64,000 bases of DNA, from positions 1 to 64,000 of the forward strand of contig JAFAER010000190.1 of NCBI GenBank assembly GCA_023423895.1. Direction: 5' to 3'. Shown here one piece after another: positions 38,175 to 46,742 of the stretch. Below the pieces are notes generated by a model. That model was not told the DNA's origin. It saw nothing but the letters and a program-made list of their open reading frames with translations, and searched no databases. The stretch comes from Pseudomonadota bacterium (GTDB taxonomy: Bacteria; Myxococcota_A; Polyangia; Polyangiales; Polyangiaceae). The position numbers and the translations under genes are program-made. Position 1 is the first letter of the stretch. Each line of letters begins with the position of its first letter.

Positions 38175-39592
38175 GACGACGGCGGGCGCTCGCCATCTCG
38201 CTCCAGGCGGTGGGGGCGCTCGCGCTCGGGATCACGCCGCTCGCGATTGCGCAGCAGCCTCCTGCGAGCAAGGCGCCTTCGAAACCGGTCGCCTCCGCGC
38301 CGTCCGCATCCGCGTCCACGCCAGCTCCGCACGTGGGTGCGATCGTGCACATCGCGACGGAGATCGTGCGCGGGCTCGGGCAGGTGCCTGCGGGAGCGCT
38401 CGTCGCCGCGTCGGCGGTTGCTTCGGATGTCCCCGCACCAAAGGGCGACGAGCTCGCGGTCCGCGTCGCGACGCAGATCGCCGGCCGGCTCGGTGTCGCT
38501 CATGCACATCCGCAGCCGGCGACGCTTGCTGCTGCGCGCGGATCGTCGGGCCGCGCCGCCTCGCTCGTGTACGTCCAGCTCGAGATCGCAAAGGGCGAGC
38601 TGCGCGCGACCGCCGATCTCTATCCCGTCGTCTCGAACGCATGGGAGCGCTTGCGCAATCCCGCACCGGAGCCGCGCGCCCACGCGTTCGCAGGCGCCCC
38701 CCTCGACGCCGAGGTCCGCACGTTCCTCCAGCCGATCGTGCTCGAGCAGGCAAGCATTCACAAGGCCAAGCACGAGGAGGCCGACGTGCTCGCGATCGGC
38801 TGCGGCGACGTCGACGCCGACGGTGGCAACGAAGTCGTGCTCGCAACACGCACGCGGGTCGTGCTCGGCAAGCTTCGCGGCGGCAAGCTGGCCATCCTTC
38901 GCGCCACGCCATGGACGCAGCTCGCGTCGCGCGCGCCGGTACCCATGCGCGAACCGATGGGTGCCGTCGTCGTTCCGACGACCCACCGCGGAGAGCTGCT
39001 CGTCGGCATGACCGATCGCGGCGCGGTCGCCGTCGACGCATCGCTGCTCACGCGTCGTCAGCTCACGGGCCTGCCCATTCCAGGCACGGACGGCGAGGCA
39101 TGTGCCGCTGCAAGCCCGGAGCTCGGTGCGTTCGAGGGGAGCGGCATCGCTTGTGCGCCGCCGACAAAGGGCGAGCCACCCGCCGTGTTGCCAGCCCCCG
39201 CGGCGCGCTTCGACGCGATCGCCGCGCTCGATCTCGTCGCGAAGGACGGCTCGGTCTCCCAGGTCGTCGCGGCCCGCGAGCCCAACGGCAAGCTGCGACT
39301 CCGCCGAAGCGACGCGACGGGCAAGTCCATCGAGGCGCCGATCGACAGCGCGGGCGCTCAGATCGCGCTCGCTGACCTCGACCTCGACGGCACGCCGGAG
39401 ATCGCGTTCAGCGCCGACTCGACGGACAACGATGCGCTCGCGGTGTGGAGCTGGCGACCGAACGGTCTCGTACAACGACTTCGGTATCCGGCGAAGGAGG
39501 GTGTCCGTGCCATCGCGGCCTGCCCTCCGGAGGAGAAGGGCCTACCTGCCCTCGTGGCCGTCGTCGGCAGCGAAATCTGGCTCGTTCGCTGA
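38171..39592 (+). CDS. Secreted FG-GAP/VCBS-like repeat protein
   Basis: 473 residues from a TTG at 38171 that overlaps the PBP stop by four bases (TTGA). This start gives a clean signal peptide (RRRRALAISLQAVGALALG, then AIAQQ). After a Ser/Pro/Ala linker, the segment LAIGCGDVDADGGNEVVLAT and later ALADLDLDGTPEIAFSA are typical of FG-GAP/VCBS repeats (D-x-D-x-D-G-x-E calcium-binding loops of integrin-like beta-propellers). The rest alternates strands compatible with a seven-bladed propeller. It is co-translated with the PBP and the next gene, suggesting a periplasmic role linked to envelope work, but no enzymatic site is visible. Confidence 0.75.
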   Translation: MRRRRALAISLQAVGALALGITPLAIAQQPPASKAPSKPVASAPSASASTPAPHVGAIVHIATEIVRGLGQVPAGALVAASAVASDVPAPKGDELAVRVATQIAGRLGVAHAHPQPATLAAARGSSGRAASLVYVQLEIAKGELRATADLYPVVSNAWERLRNPAPEPRAHAFAGAPLDAEVRTFLQPIVLEQASIHKAKHEEADVLAIGCGDVDADGGNEVVLATRTRVVLGKLRGGKLAILRATPWTQLASRAPVPMREPMGAVVVPTTHRGELLVGMTDRGAVAVDASLLTRRQLTGLPIPGTDGEACAAASPELGAFEGSGIACAPPTKGEPPAVLPAPAARFDAIAALDLVAKDGSVSQVVAAREPNGKLRLRRSDATGKSIEAPIDSAGAQIALADLDLDGTPEIAFSADSTDNDALAVWSWRPNGLVQRLRYPAKEGVRAIAACPPEEKGLPALVAVVGSEIWLVR

Positions 39593-40923
39593 TGAAGCGC
39601 CGCGGCTTCCTCGCGGGTCTGGTCGCTTCCGCGATCGCGTCGAACACGTCGAACGCGTCGGCCCGCGGTCGTACGTGGGTCGGAGGCCGGCTCGCGCTTC
39701 GTCTGCCCTGGCCCATCGGCGCGATCGATCCGCATCGCATCGACGATCCGCTCGCAGCGATCTTCGGCGAGGCCCTCTTCGACACGCTTTATGCCCAGAC
39801 GCCCGACGGGCAGCTCGTCCCGTCTTTGGCCGAAGCGGAGCCCGAGCCCGACGGCGCGAACCTTCGCGTGAAGCTCCGCGCAGGGCTGCGAACGGCACGC
39901 GAGAAGCCGCTCGGAACGAAAGATGCCGCCGCTTCGATCGCTCGTGCGCGTGCAGCAGGCGGTCGTGGGTGGCTGGCGGACATTCCTGCTCCGAGGGACG
40001 ACGGGCGCGCGCTCGTGTTTGCGACCAAGGACGCCGCCCGGCTAACGCGCGCCCTCGCGTCACCCATCGTCGCGATCGTCCCGACCGGATTCACCCCCGA
40101 GAGTCCGGACGGGACCGGCCCGTTCCGACATGCGATCCGCGACGGCGCGCTGCTGCTCACGCGCAATCGCTTCGCAGCCCGCGGGCCTGCGTTCCTCGAC
40201 GAGATCACGGTGCGAGCGGCGCCGAACGTCTCTGCGTCGCTGCTCGCCTTCGAGGGAGGAAGCGACGACATCGGATGGTTCGAGCGCGGCCTTCATTCCG
40301 TTCGCGCCGGCTCGAGCCGATTCGACTTCGGCGCCGTCGGCTGGGCAGTGCTCTTCACGGGCCGCGATGCGAACGACTGGGACGGCCCCGGCATCGCTCA
40401 GAGCATCGCGGACGGCATCCCCTACTCGCGAGTTTCCAATCTCCACCTCGGCGCAGCATGGAGCGAGACCTCGGTCCAGGGCTGGGGCGGGCCGCCCACG
40501 ACGCTGCTCGTGCGCGACGACGCGCCGTGGCTCGTCGACGTGGCCAGCGCGATCGCCGCCACGATCACCCGCCCTTCACACGAAGTGACGGTGAAGCCGG
40601 TGCCTGCCTCCGAGATCGCGTCGCGGCGCTCGTCGCGCATGTTCGGGCTCGCGCTCGACGTCGTTCGCAACGTCTCCCCGGGAGGAGCGGCAGTGATGGT
40701 AGCGCTCGCGACCGCCGACAATCCGACGCGAGCTCAGCAGATCATGCAGCATCCGCCGAAGCTCGGCGACGTGTCGGCACGCACCCTCACGCGAACACTG
40801 CGCGCAGGCGTCATCGGCGAGGTCCGCGTCGTCGGCGGGCGGGTGAACGACCTCGCCCTCGCGCCGTCCGGCAACGGGTTCGGCTTCGATCTCGGCGCGT
40901 CGTTCCGCATCCGCAAGCCCTGA
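39592..40923 (+). CDS. Tat-exported extracellular solute-binding protein, family 5 (peptide/nickel type)
   Basis: 443 residues from the ATG at 39592, overlapping the preceding stop by one base (TGATG). MKRRGFLAGLVASAIA is a twin-arginine signal. The mature protein begins with a pattern of SBP_bac_5 domains: AIDPHRIDDPLAAIFGEALFD, LVPSLAEAEPEPDG, VKLRAGLR. Later come DGTGPFR and LLLTRNRF, the usual fold-switch segment. The length is shorter than most (~500 residues) and the C-lobe is reduced. It should bind peptides or similar ligands in the periplasm, but no permease or ATPase lies beside it; the nearest permeases are 15 kb away. It may have been recruited as a sensor or envelope factor in the PBP operon. 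Confidence 0.78.
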   Translation: MKRRGFLAGLVASAIASNTSNASARGRTWVGGRLALRLPWPIGAIDPHRIDDPLAAIFGEALFDTLYAQTPDGQLVPSLAEAEPEPDGANLRVKLRAGLRTAREKPLGTKDAAASIARARAAGGRGWLADIPAPRDDGRALVFATKDAARLTRALASPIVAIVPTGFTPESPDGTGPFRHAIRDGALLLTRNRFAARGPAFLDEITVRAAPNVSASLLAFEGGSDDIGWFERGLHSVRAGSSRFDFGAVGWAVLFTGRDANDWDGPGIAQSIADGIPYSRVSNLHLGAAWSETSVQGWGGPPTTLLVRDDAPWLVDVASAIAATITRPSHEVTVKPVPASEIASRRSSRMFGLALDVVRNVSPGGAAVMVALATADNPTRAQQIMQHPPKLGDVSARTLTRTLRAGVIGEVRVVGGRVNDLALAPSGNGFGFDLGASFRIRKP

Positions 40924-41002
40924 TCCCGGCCATTTGCCAACAATGACATCCGGCGCAGCGACGCGAGGATGACCCGGCCCTCGTTCTTGCAAGCAATCTG
41001 TC

Positions 41003-41803
41003 ATGGCCCCCCACGTCCCGGAGCTCGTCCGCGAGTATATGACGCCGTCCGTCGTCTCGGTCACGCCTGGCGCGTCGCTGGTCGAGGTGCTCCGTACGAT
41101 TCATGAGCACAACGTCTCGTCCGTGCTCGTCCGCGCCGACGATCATTCATCCGTTGGCGTGATCTCGATCACTGACTTGCTCCGGGTTGCGAAGCAGCGC
41201 GATGTCGACGTGACCGTGTTGAAGCCGCTTCCGCTCATGCCTGCAGGGCTCGTCGCGAGCGACATCGTCAGGCGACACCTCGTCACCATCCCGGCGAGCG
41301 CGCCCGTGGGCGAGGCTGCACGAAAGATGCTCGAGCATGCGGTGCATCGCCTCTTCGTCACCGAAGGTGAACGCGTGGTCGGCGTCTTCAGCACGCGCGA
41401 TGCTCTTCGCGTCGTGCTCCTTCGGCACATCGAGACCCCGCTGAAGGACGTGATGAGCAGTCCGGTCGCGACCGTCGGGATCGGGGAGACGATCGACGTC
41501 GCGCTCGAGAAGCTCGACGAGTCGAACCTTCGCGGGCTGGCCGTGGTCGACATCAAGGTGCCCGTCGGCATCTTCACGCAGCTCGAGGCCATCCGGGCCC
41601 GCGCCCTCCCCTCACGCTTGCGGGCGCGCCCGGTCGAAGAGGTCATGAGCTACGAGACAACGTATCTCGATATCTCGACGCCGCTCTATCGTGCCGCCGG
41701 TCATGGCATCGCCACGGTGGTCCGGCGCATCCTCGTCACCGACCAACGGGCGCTCGTCGGAATCGTGACGGGCTACGACCTCGCGAAGGTCCTCATCGAC
41801 TGA
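41003..41803 (+). CDS. Four-CBS-domain protein
   Basis: 266 residues consisting of four consecutive CBS motifs and little else: VREYMTPSVVSVTPGASLVE/GVISITDLLRV (1-65), VRRHLVTIPASAPVGEA/GVFSTRDALRV (85-140), MSSPVATVGIGETIDVALEK (145-200) and VMSYETTYLDISTPL/IVTGYDLAKV (210-266). Two Bateman modules of this kind usually bind adenine nucleotides and act as energy sensors or modulators for a partner. No partner domain is fused here. It is a free-standing cytoplasmic protein between the PBP operon and rplT (convergent). Confidence 0.88.
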   Translation: MAPHVPELVREYMTPSVVSVTPGASLVEVLRTIHEHNVSSVLVRADDHSSVGVISITDLLRVAKQRDVDVTVLKPLPLMPAGLVASDIVRRHLVTIPASAPVGEAARKMLEHAVHRLFVTEGERVVGVFSTRDALRVVLLRHIETPLKDVMSSPVATVGIGETIDVALEKLDESNLRGLAVVDIKVPVGIFTQLEAIRARALPSRLRARPVEEVMSYETTYLDISTPLYRAAGHGIATVVRRILVTDQRALVGIVTGYDLAKVLID

Positions 41804-41840
41804 GTGCGTGGGTCCACGACCTTCGACCTCCAGATGCGCA

Positions 41841-41873
41841 GAAGCCGGCTCATCGCGAGGATGATCCGGCTTC
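41841..41873. terminator. Stem-loop between the CBS gene and rplT
   Basis: GAAGCCGG (41841-41848) pairs with CCGGCTTC (41866-41873), with an inner CATC/GATG pair (41851-41854 / 41860-41863). It lies between converging genes; on the plus strand it is followed by GTGCTTTGT. It is likely to act in both directions. Confidence 0.55.
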
Positions 41874-41903
41874 GTGCTTTGTACGCGCGGAGCGTGCGAG
41901 CGA

Positions 41904-42251
41904 CTAGCGCTTCGCGGCGGCGACGACCTTCGAGAACGCAGCGGCGTCGACGATCGCGAGCTCGCTGAGGATCTTGCGGTCGAGGCCGATGTTCGCGCCC
42001 TTGAGCGAGTGCATCAGGCGCGAGTACGACGTGCCGTTGGTGCGCGCAGCAGCGTTGATGCGCGTGATCCAGAGACGGCGGAAGTCACGCTTCTTGCGGC
42101 GGCGGTGGGCGTACGAGTAAACCCACGCCTTCATCACCACCTCTTTCGCGTATGCGAAAAGGCGCGAGCGGGCGCTGTGATAGCCCGAGGCGTGCTTCAG
42201 GATGCGGTTCTTACGGCGGCGAGCTTTGAATCCACGTTTTGCGCGGGGCAT
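41904..42251 (-). CDS. rplT: 50S ribosomal protein L20
   Basis: 115 residues, the standard length. MPRAKRGFKARRRKNRILKH at the start, then SYAHRRRKKRDFRRLWITRI and NGTSYSRLMHSLKGANIGLD, are unmistakable L20. The protein binds 23S rRNA domain II early in 50S assembly and, in many bacteria, represses its own operon. It follows rpmI by 52 bases on the minus strand. AAAGGGAA lies upstream of the ATG. The usual first gene of this operon, infC, is not adjacent. Confidence 0.98.
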   Translation of the reverse strand: MPRAKRGFKARRRKNRILKHASGYHSARSRLFAYAKEVVMKAWVYSYAHRRRKKRDFRRLWITRINAAARTNGTSYSRLMHSLKGANIGLDRKILSELAIVDAAAFSKVVAAAKR

Positions 42252-42303
42252 GGTCGGTTCCCTTTCGAATCAAGTCTTGCGAGCGGCTGCGACGGGCGGC
42301 GGC

Positions 42304-42501
42304 TCAGTCGTAGGGGAGAAGACGCTTGATCTTCCGCTGCAGCGTCTTCGGGACCATGTCGTTGTTGCGCAGACGGCGGAGGCGCTTGCGGCTCTTGTTG
42401 ATGAGGCCGTGGTTTCCGCCCGCCTTGGGACGGCGCACGCGGCCCGACCCGCTCACCCGGAACCGCTTGGCCGCGGTCTTGTTTGTCTTCATCTTCGGCA
42501 T
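42304..42501 (-). CDS. rpmI: 50S ribosomal protein L35
   Basis: 65 residues: MPKMKTNKTAAKRFRVSGSG, then RRPKAGGNHGLINKSRKRLR and ending KIKRLLPYD, matching L35. The ATG is at 42501-42499. It is transcribed with rplT. A promoter-like TTGACA lies ~125 bases upstream, which leaves a ~100-base leader containing the perfect palindrome CTTTCCAAGGAAAG (42543-42556), a possible site for L20 autoregulation or an RNA hairpin. Confidence 0.97.
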   Translation of the reverse strand: MPKMKTNKTAAKRFRVSGSGRVRRPKAGGNHGLINKSRKRLRRLRNNDMVPKTLQRKIKRLLPYD

Positions 42502-42602
42502 GACGCGCCTCTTTCTACCGCTCCCCTGGGCCGCTCGAGACTCTTTCCAAGGAAAGCCGAGCTGTTGTGGACCTTCTAGCCTGGGGGATGCGAATGGGGA
42601 GC

Positions 42603-42633
42603 GCGTTATGGCGAAGCGCGCAGAGATTGTCAA
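42603..42633 (-). promoter_or_regulatory. Promoter of rpmI-rplT
   Basis: Minus strand: a perfect -35 TTGACA (42633-42628), a 19-base spacer and TAACGC (42608-42603); ATAACG with an 18-base spacer is an alternative. It would start an operon lacking infC, with about 100 bases of leader. The -10 match is only moderate. Confidence 0.5.
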
Positions 42634-42667
42634 GACAGGTCCCTGGAACCGCGGGAATTCCGGCGGT

Positions 42668-43141
42668 TCACGAGCTCGACGGCGGCGGGGGCACGGCTTC
42701 GTCCGTCGGCGCTGCCGTCGACCAGGTGGCCTCGTCCGTCGGCGCCGCCTCGACCGGGAAGGGCTCCGCCGCCACGTACGGCGCATCTGCCACTGCCACG
42801 GCTGCCTTCTGCGAACGGGCCGCCGCGTAGGCCGACGGTGTATTGGAGGCCGTGAGGATGTGCTCCGCGGCGGGCAGCGCCGCCGCCCGACCGAAAGCGC
42901 CTTCCAGATACACCGGCGTGAGCCCCGCTGCCCAATAGAGAAGGTCCGTGAGGTTCGGCTGGGTCGTTTCGCGTTCGGTCCGCAGCGCGGCCGTGCCGTC
43001 CATCCGTTCGAACTCGAGATAGCCCTCCCACAAGCCGTCCGCCCGCAGGCGCCCGAGCGCGCGCGCCACCCACGCTGTTCCGTCGCTGTCGACGAGCGAC
43101 GAGGGATAGTCGGCGATCGGCTCGAGGCTCGCGACGCTCAT
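42668..43141 (-). CDS. Hypothetical protein with conserved-looking core
   Basis: 157 residues from the ATG at 43141 (MSVASLEPIADYPSSLVD), with GAGGA seven bases upstream. The core contains GLWEGYLEFERMDGTAALRT, ERETTQPNLTDLLYWAAGL and TPVYLEGAFGRA, dense in aromatic residues and suggestive of a small alpha/beta domain. I do not recognise the family. The last ~60 residues are Ala/Pro/Ser-rich and probably disordered. There is no signal peptide. It lies upstream of rpmI on the same strand, but the rpmI promoter separates them. It is divergent from the gene at 43290. Confidence 0.6.
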   Translation of the reverse strand: MSVASLEPIADYPSSLVDSDGTAWVARALGRLRADGLWEGYLEFERMDGTAALRTERETTQPNLTDLLYWAAGLTPVYLEGAFGRAAALPAAEHILTASNTPSAYAAARSQKAAVAVADAPYVAAEPFPVEAAPTDEATWSTAAPTDEAVPPPPSSS

Positions 43142-43289
43142 GGTCCTCGTCCGGTGCAATGGCCGTTCCGGCGAGCTGCTCAGGTGCGCGCCGCGCCCTG
43201 CCTCGTCGGCCGAGCTCACGCGCATGCTGGGGATCGTCGATTGCAGTCTCGCGTGAGGAACCCCTCGCACAGCGAAAAGGAGACAGACG

Positions 43290-43739
43290 ATGGGAACTGC
43301 AACCTGGCAGCCGAAGTGGTGGACGACGGAGCACGCGAGCTCGTGGGAGCGAGCGAAGGAAGCGATGCGTCGCGACTGGGAGCAGACGAAGAACGATCTC
43401 GGCCTCGGCGGCCGCGACCTCGACCAGGACGTCGACGACACCGTGAAGCAGGCTGCCGGCAAAGACGTCATTCCGCCGCCCTCACAGCCGAACGCGCCTG
43501 GCGGTACCGACGCCAAGCTCTCCACGCCGACGAAGTCGTCGATGAGCTGGGACGACGCGGAGCAGCCGCTCATGTACGGCTACGGCGCGCGTCAGCAGTA
43601 CGGTGGACGCCATGACGAGTGGAACGACGACCTCGAGCAATCGCTCAGGACCGACTGGGAGTCGGGCGGGGGTCTCGGACGCAAGTGGGAAGAGGTGAAG
43701 AACCTCGTTCGTCGCGGATTCGACCGCGCGCGTCGGTGA
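43290..43739 (+). CDS. Small hydrophilic Trp-rich protein with an internal duplication
   Basis: 149 residues; GGAG lies 9 bases before the ATG (a good Shine-Dalgarno). Two related helical segments occur: HASSWERAKEAMRRDWEQTK (15-34) and WNDDLEQSLRTDWES with RKWEEVKNLVRRGFDRARR (108-149). They are joined by a Pro/Gly/Thr-rich linker and a Tyr-Gly stretch (MYGYGARQQYGG). No cysteines, signal or membrane helix are present. The composition (Trp, Asp, Arg, Gly) resembles small stress or general-regulon proteins, but that is only an impression. No function is assigned. Confidence 0.65.
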   Translation: MGTATWQPKWWTTEHASSWERAKEAMRRDWEQTKNDLGLGGRDLDQDVDDTVKQAAGKDVIPPPSQPNAPGGTDAKLSTPTKSSMSWDDAEQPLMYGYGARQQYGGRHDEWNDDLEQSLRTDWESGGGLGRKWEEVKNLVRRGFDRARR

Positions 43740-44052
43740 CGCGAACAGCGACGTCGATGGAGCCCGTCATGCTCACGAGCATGGCGGGCTCGATTCATTG
43801 GCGCATGTGATGCGGGTCGAGACGACGTCAGCCCCAAGCGCTTCACGAGAGCTCGGTGCGTCGCCACGAAGCACCCGCCGCGCACCGAGATCTCGTGATG
43901 GATGGCGCCACGGTCCACTCTCGTCGGACAAATACGAGACGACGGTCCGTCACGTGCCGACAAGGCGTTTTCGTATCTCGTTCACGCGCGCTCGAGAGCG
44001 CAGCGCGGTCGTCCGGGAGCGATCGAGCGCGTAGAATCACGAGCACGGGTGA
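43740..44052. other. Intergenic region upstream of the TPR-PEGA operon
   Basis: 313 bases without a supported gene. A TAGAAT box (44032-44037) lies 15 bases before the ATG at 44053, and GGGTGA follows it as a possible ribosome site. No inverted repeat of note was seen. Confidence 0.5.
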
Positions 44053-45174
44053 ATGGCCATGCGTCCTGCTCACACGTCACAGGGTGAGGGTGCTTCGCGC
44101 CCGATCGCGAGGAACCGGCGCGAAGGCGGCCGCAGCTCGTCGCACGTGCGACGCGTGACGGCGCTGCTCGTCGTTTCGTCGGTCGTCGCCTTCGCGGCGC
44201 CGGCGTTCGCTGCAGACGACGAGTCCGACGAGCGCCGCATGCAGGCTCAGTCGCTCTACGACCAGGGCATCAAGCTCGAAGGCACCGACCCAAAGGCAGC
44301 TCTCGTAGCGCTTCGATCGTCTTACGAGATCCAGGCGAACTACCGTGTACTCTACAACATTGCACGGGTCTGCCAGAAGCTCGGCGACAAGGAATGCGCA
44401 GTGCGCTCGTTCGGGCAGTACCTCAAAGAAGGCGGCACCGAGATCCCGGCCAAGCGGCGCAAGGAGATCGAGCACGAGCTGAAGTCGCTCTCGAGGAACG
44501 CCACCGCGATCGCGGTCAAATCGACCGTGAGCGGCGCCTTCGTGAAGATCGACGGGAGCGTCGTCGGACGAACGCCTCTACCGCATCCGGTTCCCGTGAG
44601 CGCGGGCCACCACAAGGTGGTCCTCGTCGCGGACGGGAACGTCATCGAGAAGACGGTGCACGTGCACGCGGGCGCGTCGGAGACCGTGGAGCTCGAGCCG
44701 AAGAAGGACGACCCGCCCGCCCCTGCCCCCATCCCCGCAGCGCCCGCGCCTGTCGAGGAAGCCATCGCGCCGCCCGCGCCGCCTCCTCCTTCCCCAGCGC
44801 CCGTCGGGACGAAGGCTCAACCAGCGCCAGCGCGACCTGCGCGATCGGAAGGCGGGGTACCGGTCGTCCCGTGGATCGTCGCAGGCACCTTCGCGGCCGC
44901 CACGGGCGTGACGGGCTACCTCACAGCCTCTGCGAGCTCCGACTACGAGGCGCTGAAGACGCAATACCCTGTCAGCCGGCAGGAGCTCGACGACGCGCAC
45001 GGCAAGGGCCGCGACCTGCTCCTCGTCACGAGCGTCCTGGGCGCAGCCACCGTGGTCTCGGTGGGCGTAGCTGCGTACTTCACCTTCTTCCGCAGATCGC
45101 CGGCGCCGCAGGACAAGAAGGTCGGCGTCGCCGTAGGACCGACCGGCATCAGCATCCATGGGGCCCTACCGTGA
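44053..45174 (+). CDS. TPR-PEGA membrane protein
   Basis: 373 residues. A long basic n-region (1-34) leads to a signal core and the cleavage-type site APAFAADDE (~53). Residues 60-150 contain TPR-like helices (MQAQSLYDQGIKLEG, VLYNIARVCQKLGDKEC). Residues 155-230 form a PEGA domain (GAFVKIDGSVVGRTPLPHPV, then GHHKVVLVADG), a beta-sandwich thought to bind surface polymers. A Pro/Ala linker and two C-terminal membrane helices (WIVAGTFAAATGVTGYL and LLLVTSVLGAATVVSVGVAA) follow. This architecture is frequent in Myxococcota. Its stop overlaps the next gene by four bases (GTGA), so the pair is an operon, probably envelope-located. Confidence 0.82.
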   Translation: MAMRPAHTSQGEGASRPIARNRREGGRSSSHVRRVTALLVVSSVVAFAAPAFAADDESDERRMQAQSLYDQGIKLEGTDPKAALVALRSSYEIQANYRVLYNIARVCQKLGDKECAVRSFGQYLKEGGTEIPAKRRKEIEHELKSLSRNATAIAVKSTVSGAFVKIDGSVVGRTPLPHPVPVSAGHHKVVLVADGNVIEKTVHVHAGASETVELEPKKDDPPAPAPIPAAPAPVEEAIAPPAPPPPSPAPVGTKAQPAPARPARSEGGVPVVPWIVAGTFAAATGVTGYLTASASSDYEALKTQYPVSRQELDDAHGKGRDLLLVTSVLGAATVVSVGVAAYFTFFRRSPAPQDKKVGVAVGPTGISIHGALP

Positions 45175-46595
45175 AGGCGCGCGCGCCCATCGCCTTCATG
45201 CTCGTCGCGGCGGCTGCCGCAGCGGGCGCGTGCGCGCTCCTCGACGAGCCGCAGCAATGCGCGAACGACAGCGACTGCGCCCGCTTCGACGCCGTCTGCG
45301 ACATGACCCAGGCGATCTGCGTGGCACGCTCGCAGAGCGATGCGACGGCCACCACCGATGTCCCGAACGCGCCGCAGACGGACGCGACCGCGGACGCGCC
45401 GCCGATCGATCCCGCATGCAGCGTGAGCCCGAAGCCCGTTGCCAGCGCCACGGACGGACTTCCTCCCGGCCCGGACGGAGGAACGCAGATCGCGAGCGCA
45501 CTGACGCTGGGCTGCGAGAAGGATTGGACGCTCGACGGTCCCCTCGTCGTTGCTTCGGGCGCGACGCTGACGATCGCCGCCGGGACCACGATCAAGGCGA
45601 AGAAGGGAACGAACGCCGCCATCGTGGTGCAGCCCGGCGGGCGCATCGTCGCCCAGGGACAGCAGGACGCCCCGATCGTCTTCACCGTCGACCATCCGGC
45701 GCCGGCCGCCGGCGACTGGCGCGGCGTCTTCCTGCTCGGAAGGGCGCCACGCAATGGCACCGCGCCGTACCAGAATGATCCCCTTCTGGCATACGGCGGC
45801 GACAACCCCGACGACGACAGCGGCGCGCTCGGCTTCGTCCGCGTCGAATACGCGCAGAGCGGGCTCTTTTTCGGCGCCGTCGGAAAAGCGACGAAGGTCG
45901 ACAGCGTCCAGGTCCGCTTCTCGAACGACAACTGCTTCCTCTTCAACGGCGGCACCGTCGACGTGAAGCACCTCGTCTGTCAGTTCCCTGCGGACGAGCA
46001 GTTCGAGATCCAGGAGCGATACACCGGACGGATGCAGTTCCTCTTCGGTCAGCAGTCCGCGGCGGGCGGCGGGCACGATGGGATGCTCGTCGACGGCGCG
46101 AACACGTTCCCCGTCGTTTACAACGCGACGCTGTGCGGCGAGGCCCAGGTCCAAGACGTCCTCGGCTACGGGATGGTGATCCGGAACAACACCAAGCTCG
46201 ACGCGAACAACGTCATCGTCACCGGTTGGTTCTCCGGCGTCGACACGACGGGCGCGCTCGGCACGCCGCTGCAGCTTCGCTCGATGATCGCCTTCGGCAA
46301 CCTGCACAACCCCATCCTCGACGAGGACGGGGGCGCCGGGCCTCTCGCAGACGATGACAACGGGGTGAGCGAGCTCGACATCTTCCGCGACGGTGGAGGC
46401 CGCGACACGAACCCGAACCTCGTCGCCCCGCACGATCCGAAGGCTCCGCAGCCGTGGCCGAACGCGCCGCTCACCGCGGGCGCGCGCACGCCGCCGAACG
46501 ACGGCTTCTTCGACACGACGGCCAACTTCGTCGGCGCGTTCAAGGACGCGAACGACGACTGGATGGCCGGCTGGACGCGCTTCGACGACAAGTAG
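45171..46595 (+). CDS. Predicted lipoprotein with beta-helix-like domain
   Basis: 474 residues from the GTG at 45171, overlapping the preceding stop (GTGA). The signal ends in AAAAAAGACALL (lipobox AGAC). A short Cys-bearing segment (CANDSDCARFDAVCDMTQAIC) and an Asp/Ala tether precede a large domain. It opens with GPLVVASGATLTIAAGTTIK and GTNAAIVVQPGGRIVAQGQ, the pattern of a right-handed parallel beta-helix cap seen in many surface lipoproteins, and continues with FVRVEYAQSGLFFG and LDANNVIVTGWFSGV. No catalytic motif is evident. It probably sits on the outer membrane together with its operon partner. Confidence 0.7.
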   Translation: MKARAPIAFMLVAAAAAAGACALLDEPQQCANDSDCARFDAVCDMTQAICVARSQSDATATTDVPNAPQTDATADAPPIDPACSVSPKPVASATDGLPPGPDGGTQIASALTLGCEKDWTLDGPLVVASGATLTIAAGTTIKAKKGTNAAIVVQPGGRIVAQGQQDAPIVFTVDHPAPAAGDWRGVFLLGRAPRNGTAPYQNDPLLAYGGDNPDDDSGALGFVRVEYAQSGLFFGAVGKATKVDSVQVRFSNDNCFLFNGGTVDVKHLVCQFPADEQFEIQERYTGRMQFLFGQQSAAGGGHDGMLVDGANTFPVVYNATLCGEAQVQDVLGYGMVIRNNTKLDANNVIVTGWFSGVDTTGALGTPLQLRSMIAFGNLHNPILDEDGGAGPLADDDNGVSELDIFRDGGGRDTNPNLVAPHDPKAPQPWPNAPLTAGARTPPNDGFFDTTANFVGAFKDANDDWMAGWTRFDDK

Positions 46596-46603
46596 CGCGC
46601 CAA

Positions 46604-46732
46604 GGCGGAACCAGTTCCGCCGATCCTGCACAGAAACGAGCCGTGATCGGATCTCGAGCTACCCGCTGGAGATTCGCGCCGCTCGCCCGACGGGCGGCGC
46701 GAATCGGAGGCTCAGGTCAACCGATCACGGCT
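46604..46732. terminator. Nested inverted repeats between convergent genes
   Basis: Three stems are packed between the stop of the lipoprotein gene and the end of guaB1. GGCGGAAC/GTTCCGCC is at 46604-46621. A 12-base perfect pair AGCCGTGATCGG (46639-46650) / CCGATCACGGCT (46721-46732) encloses a further 12-base pair GATTCGCGCCGC (46671-46682) / GCGGCGCGAATC (46694-46705). They may form a large bidirectional terminator. Confidence 0.6.
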
Positions 46733-46742
46733 ATAGCCGGCT

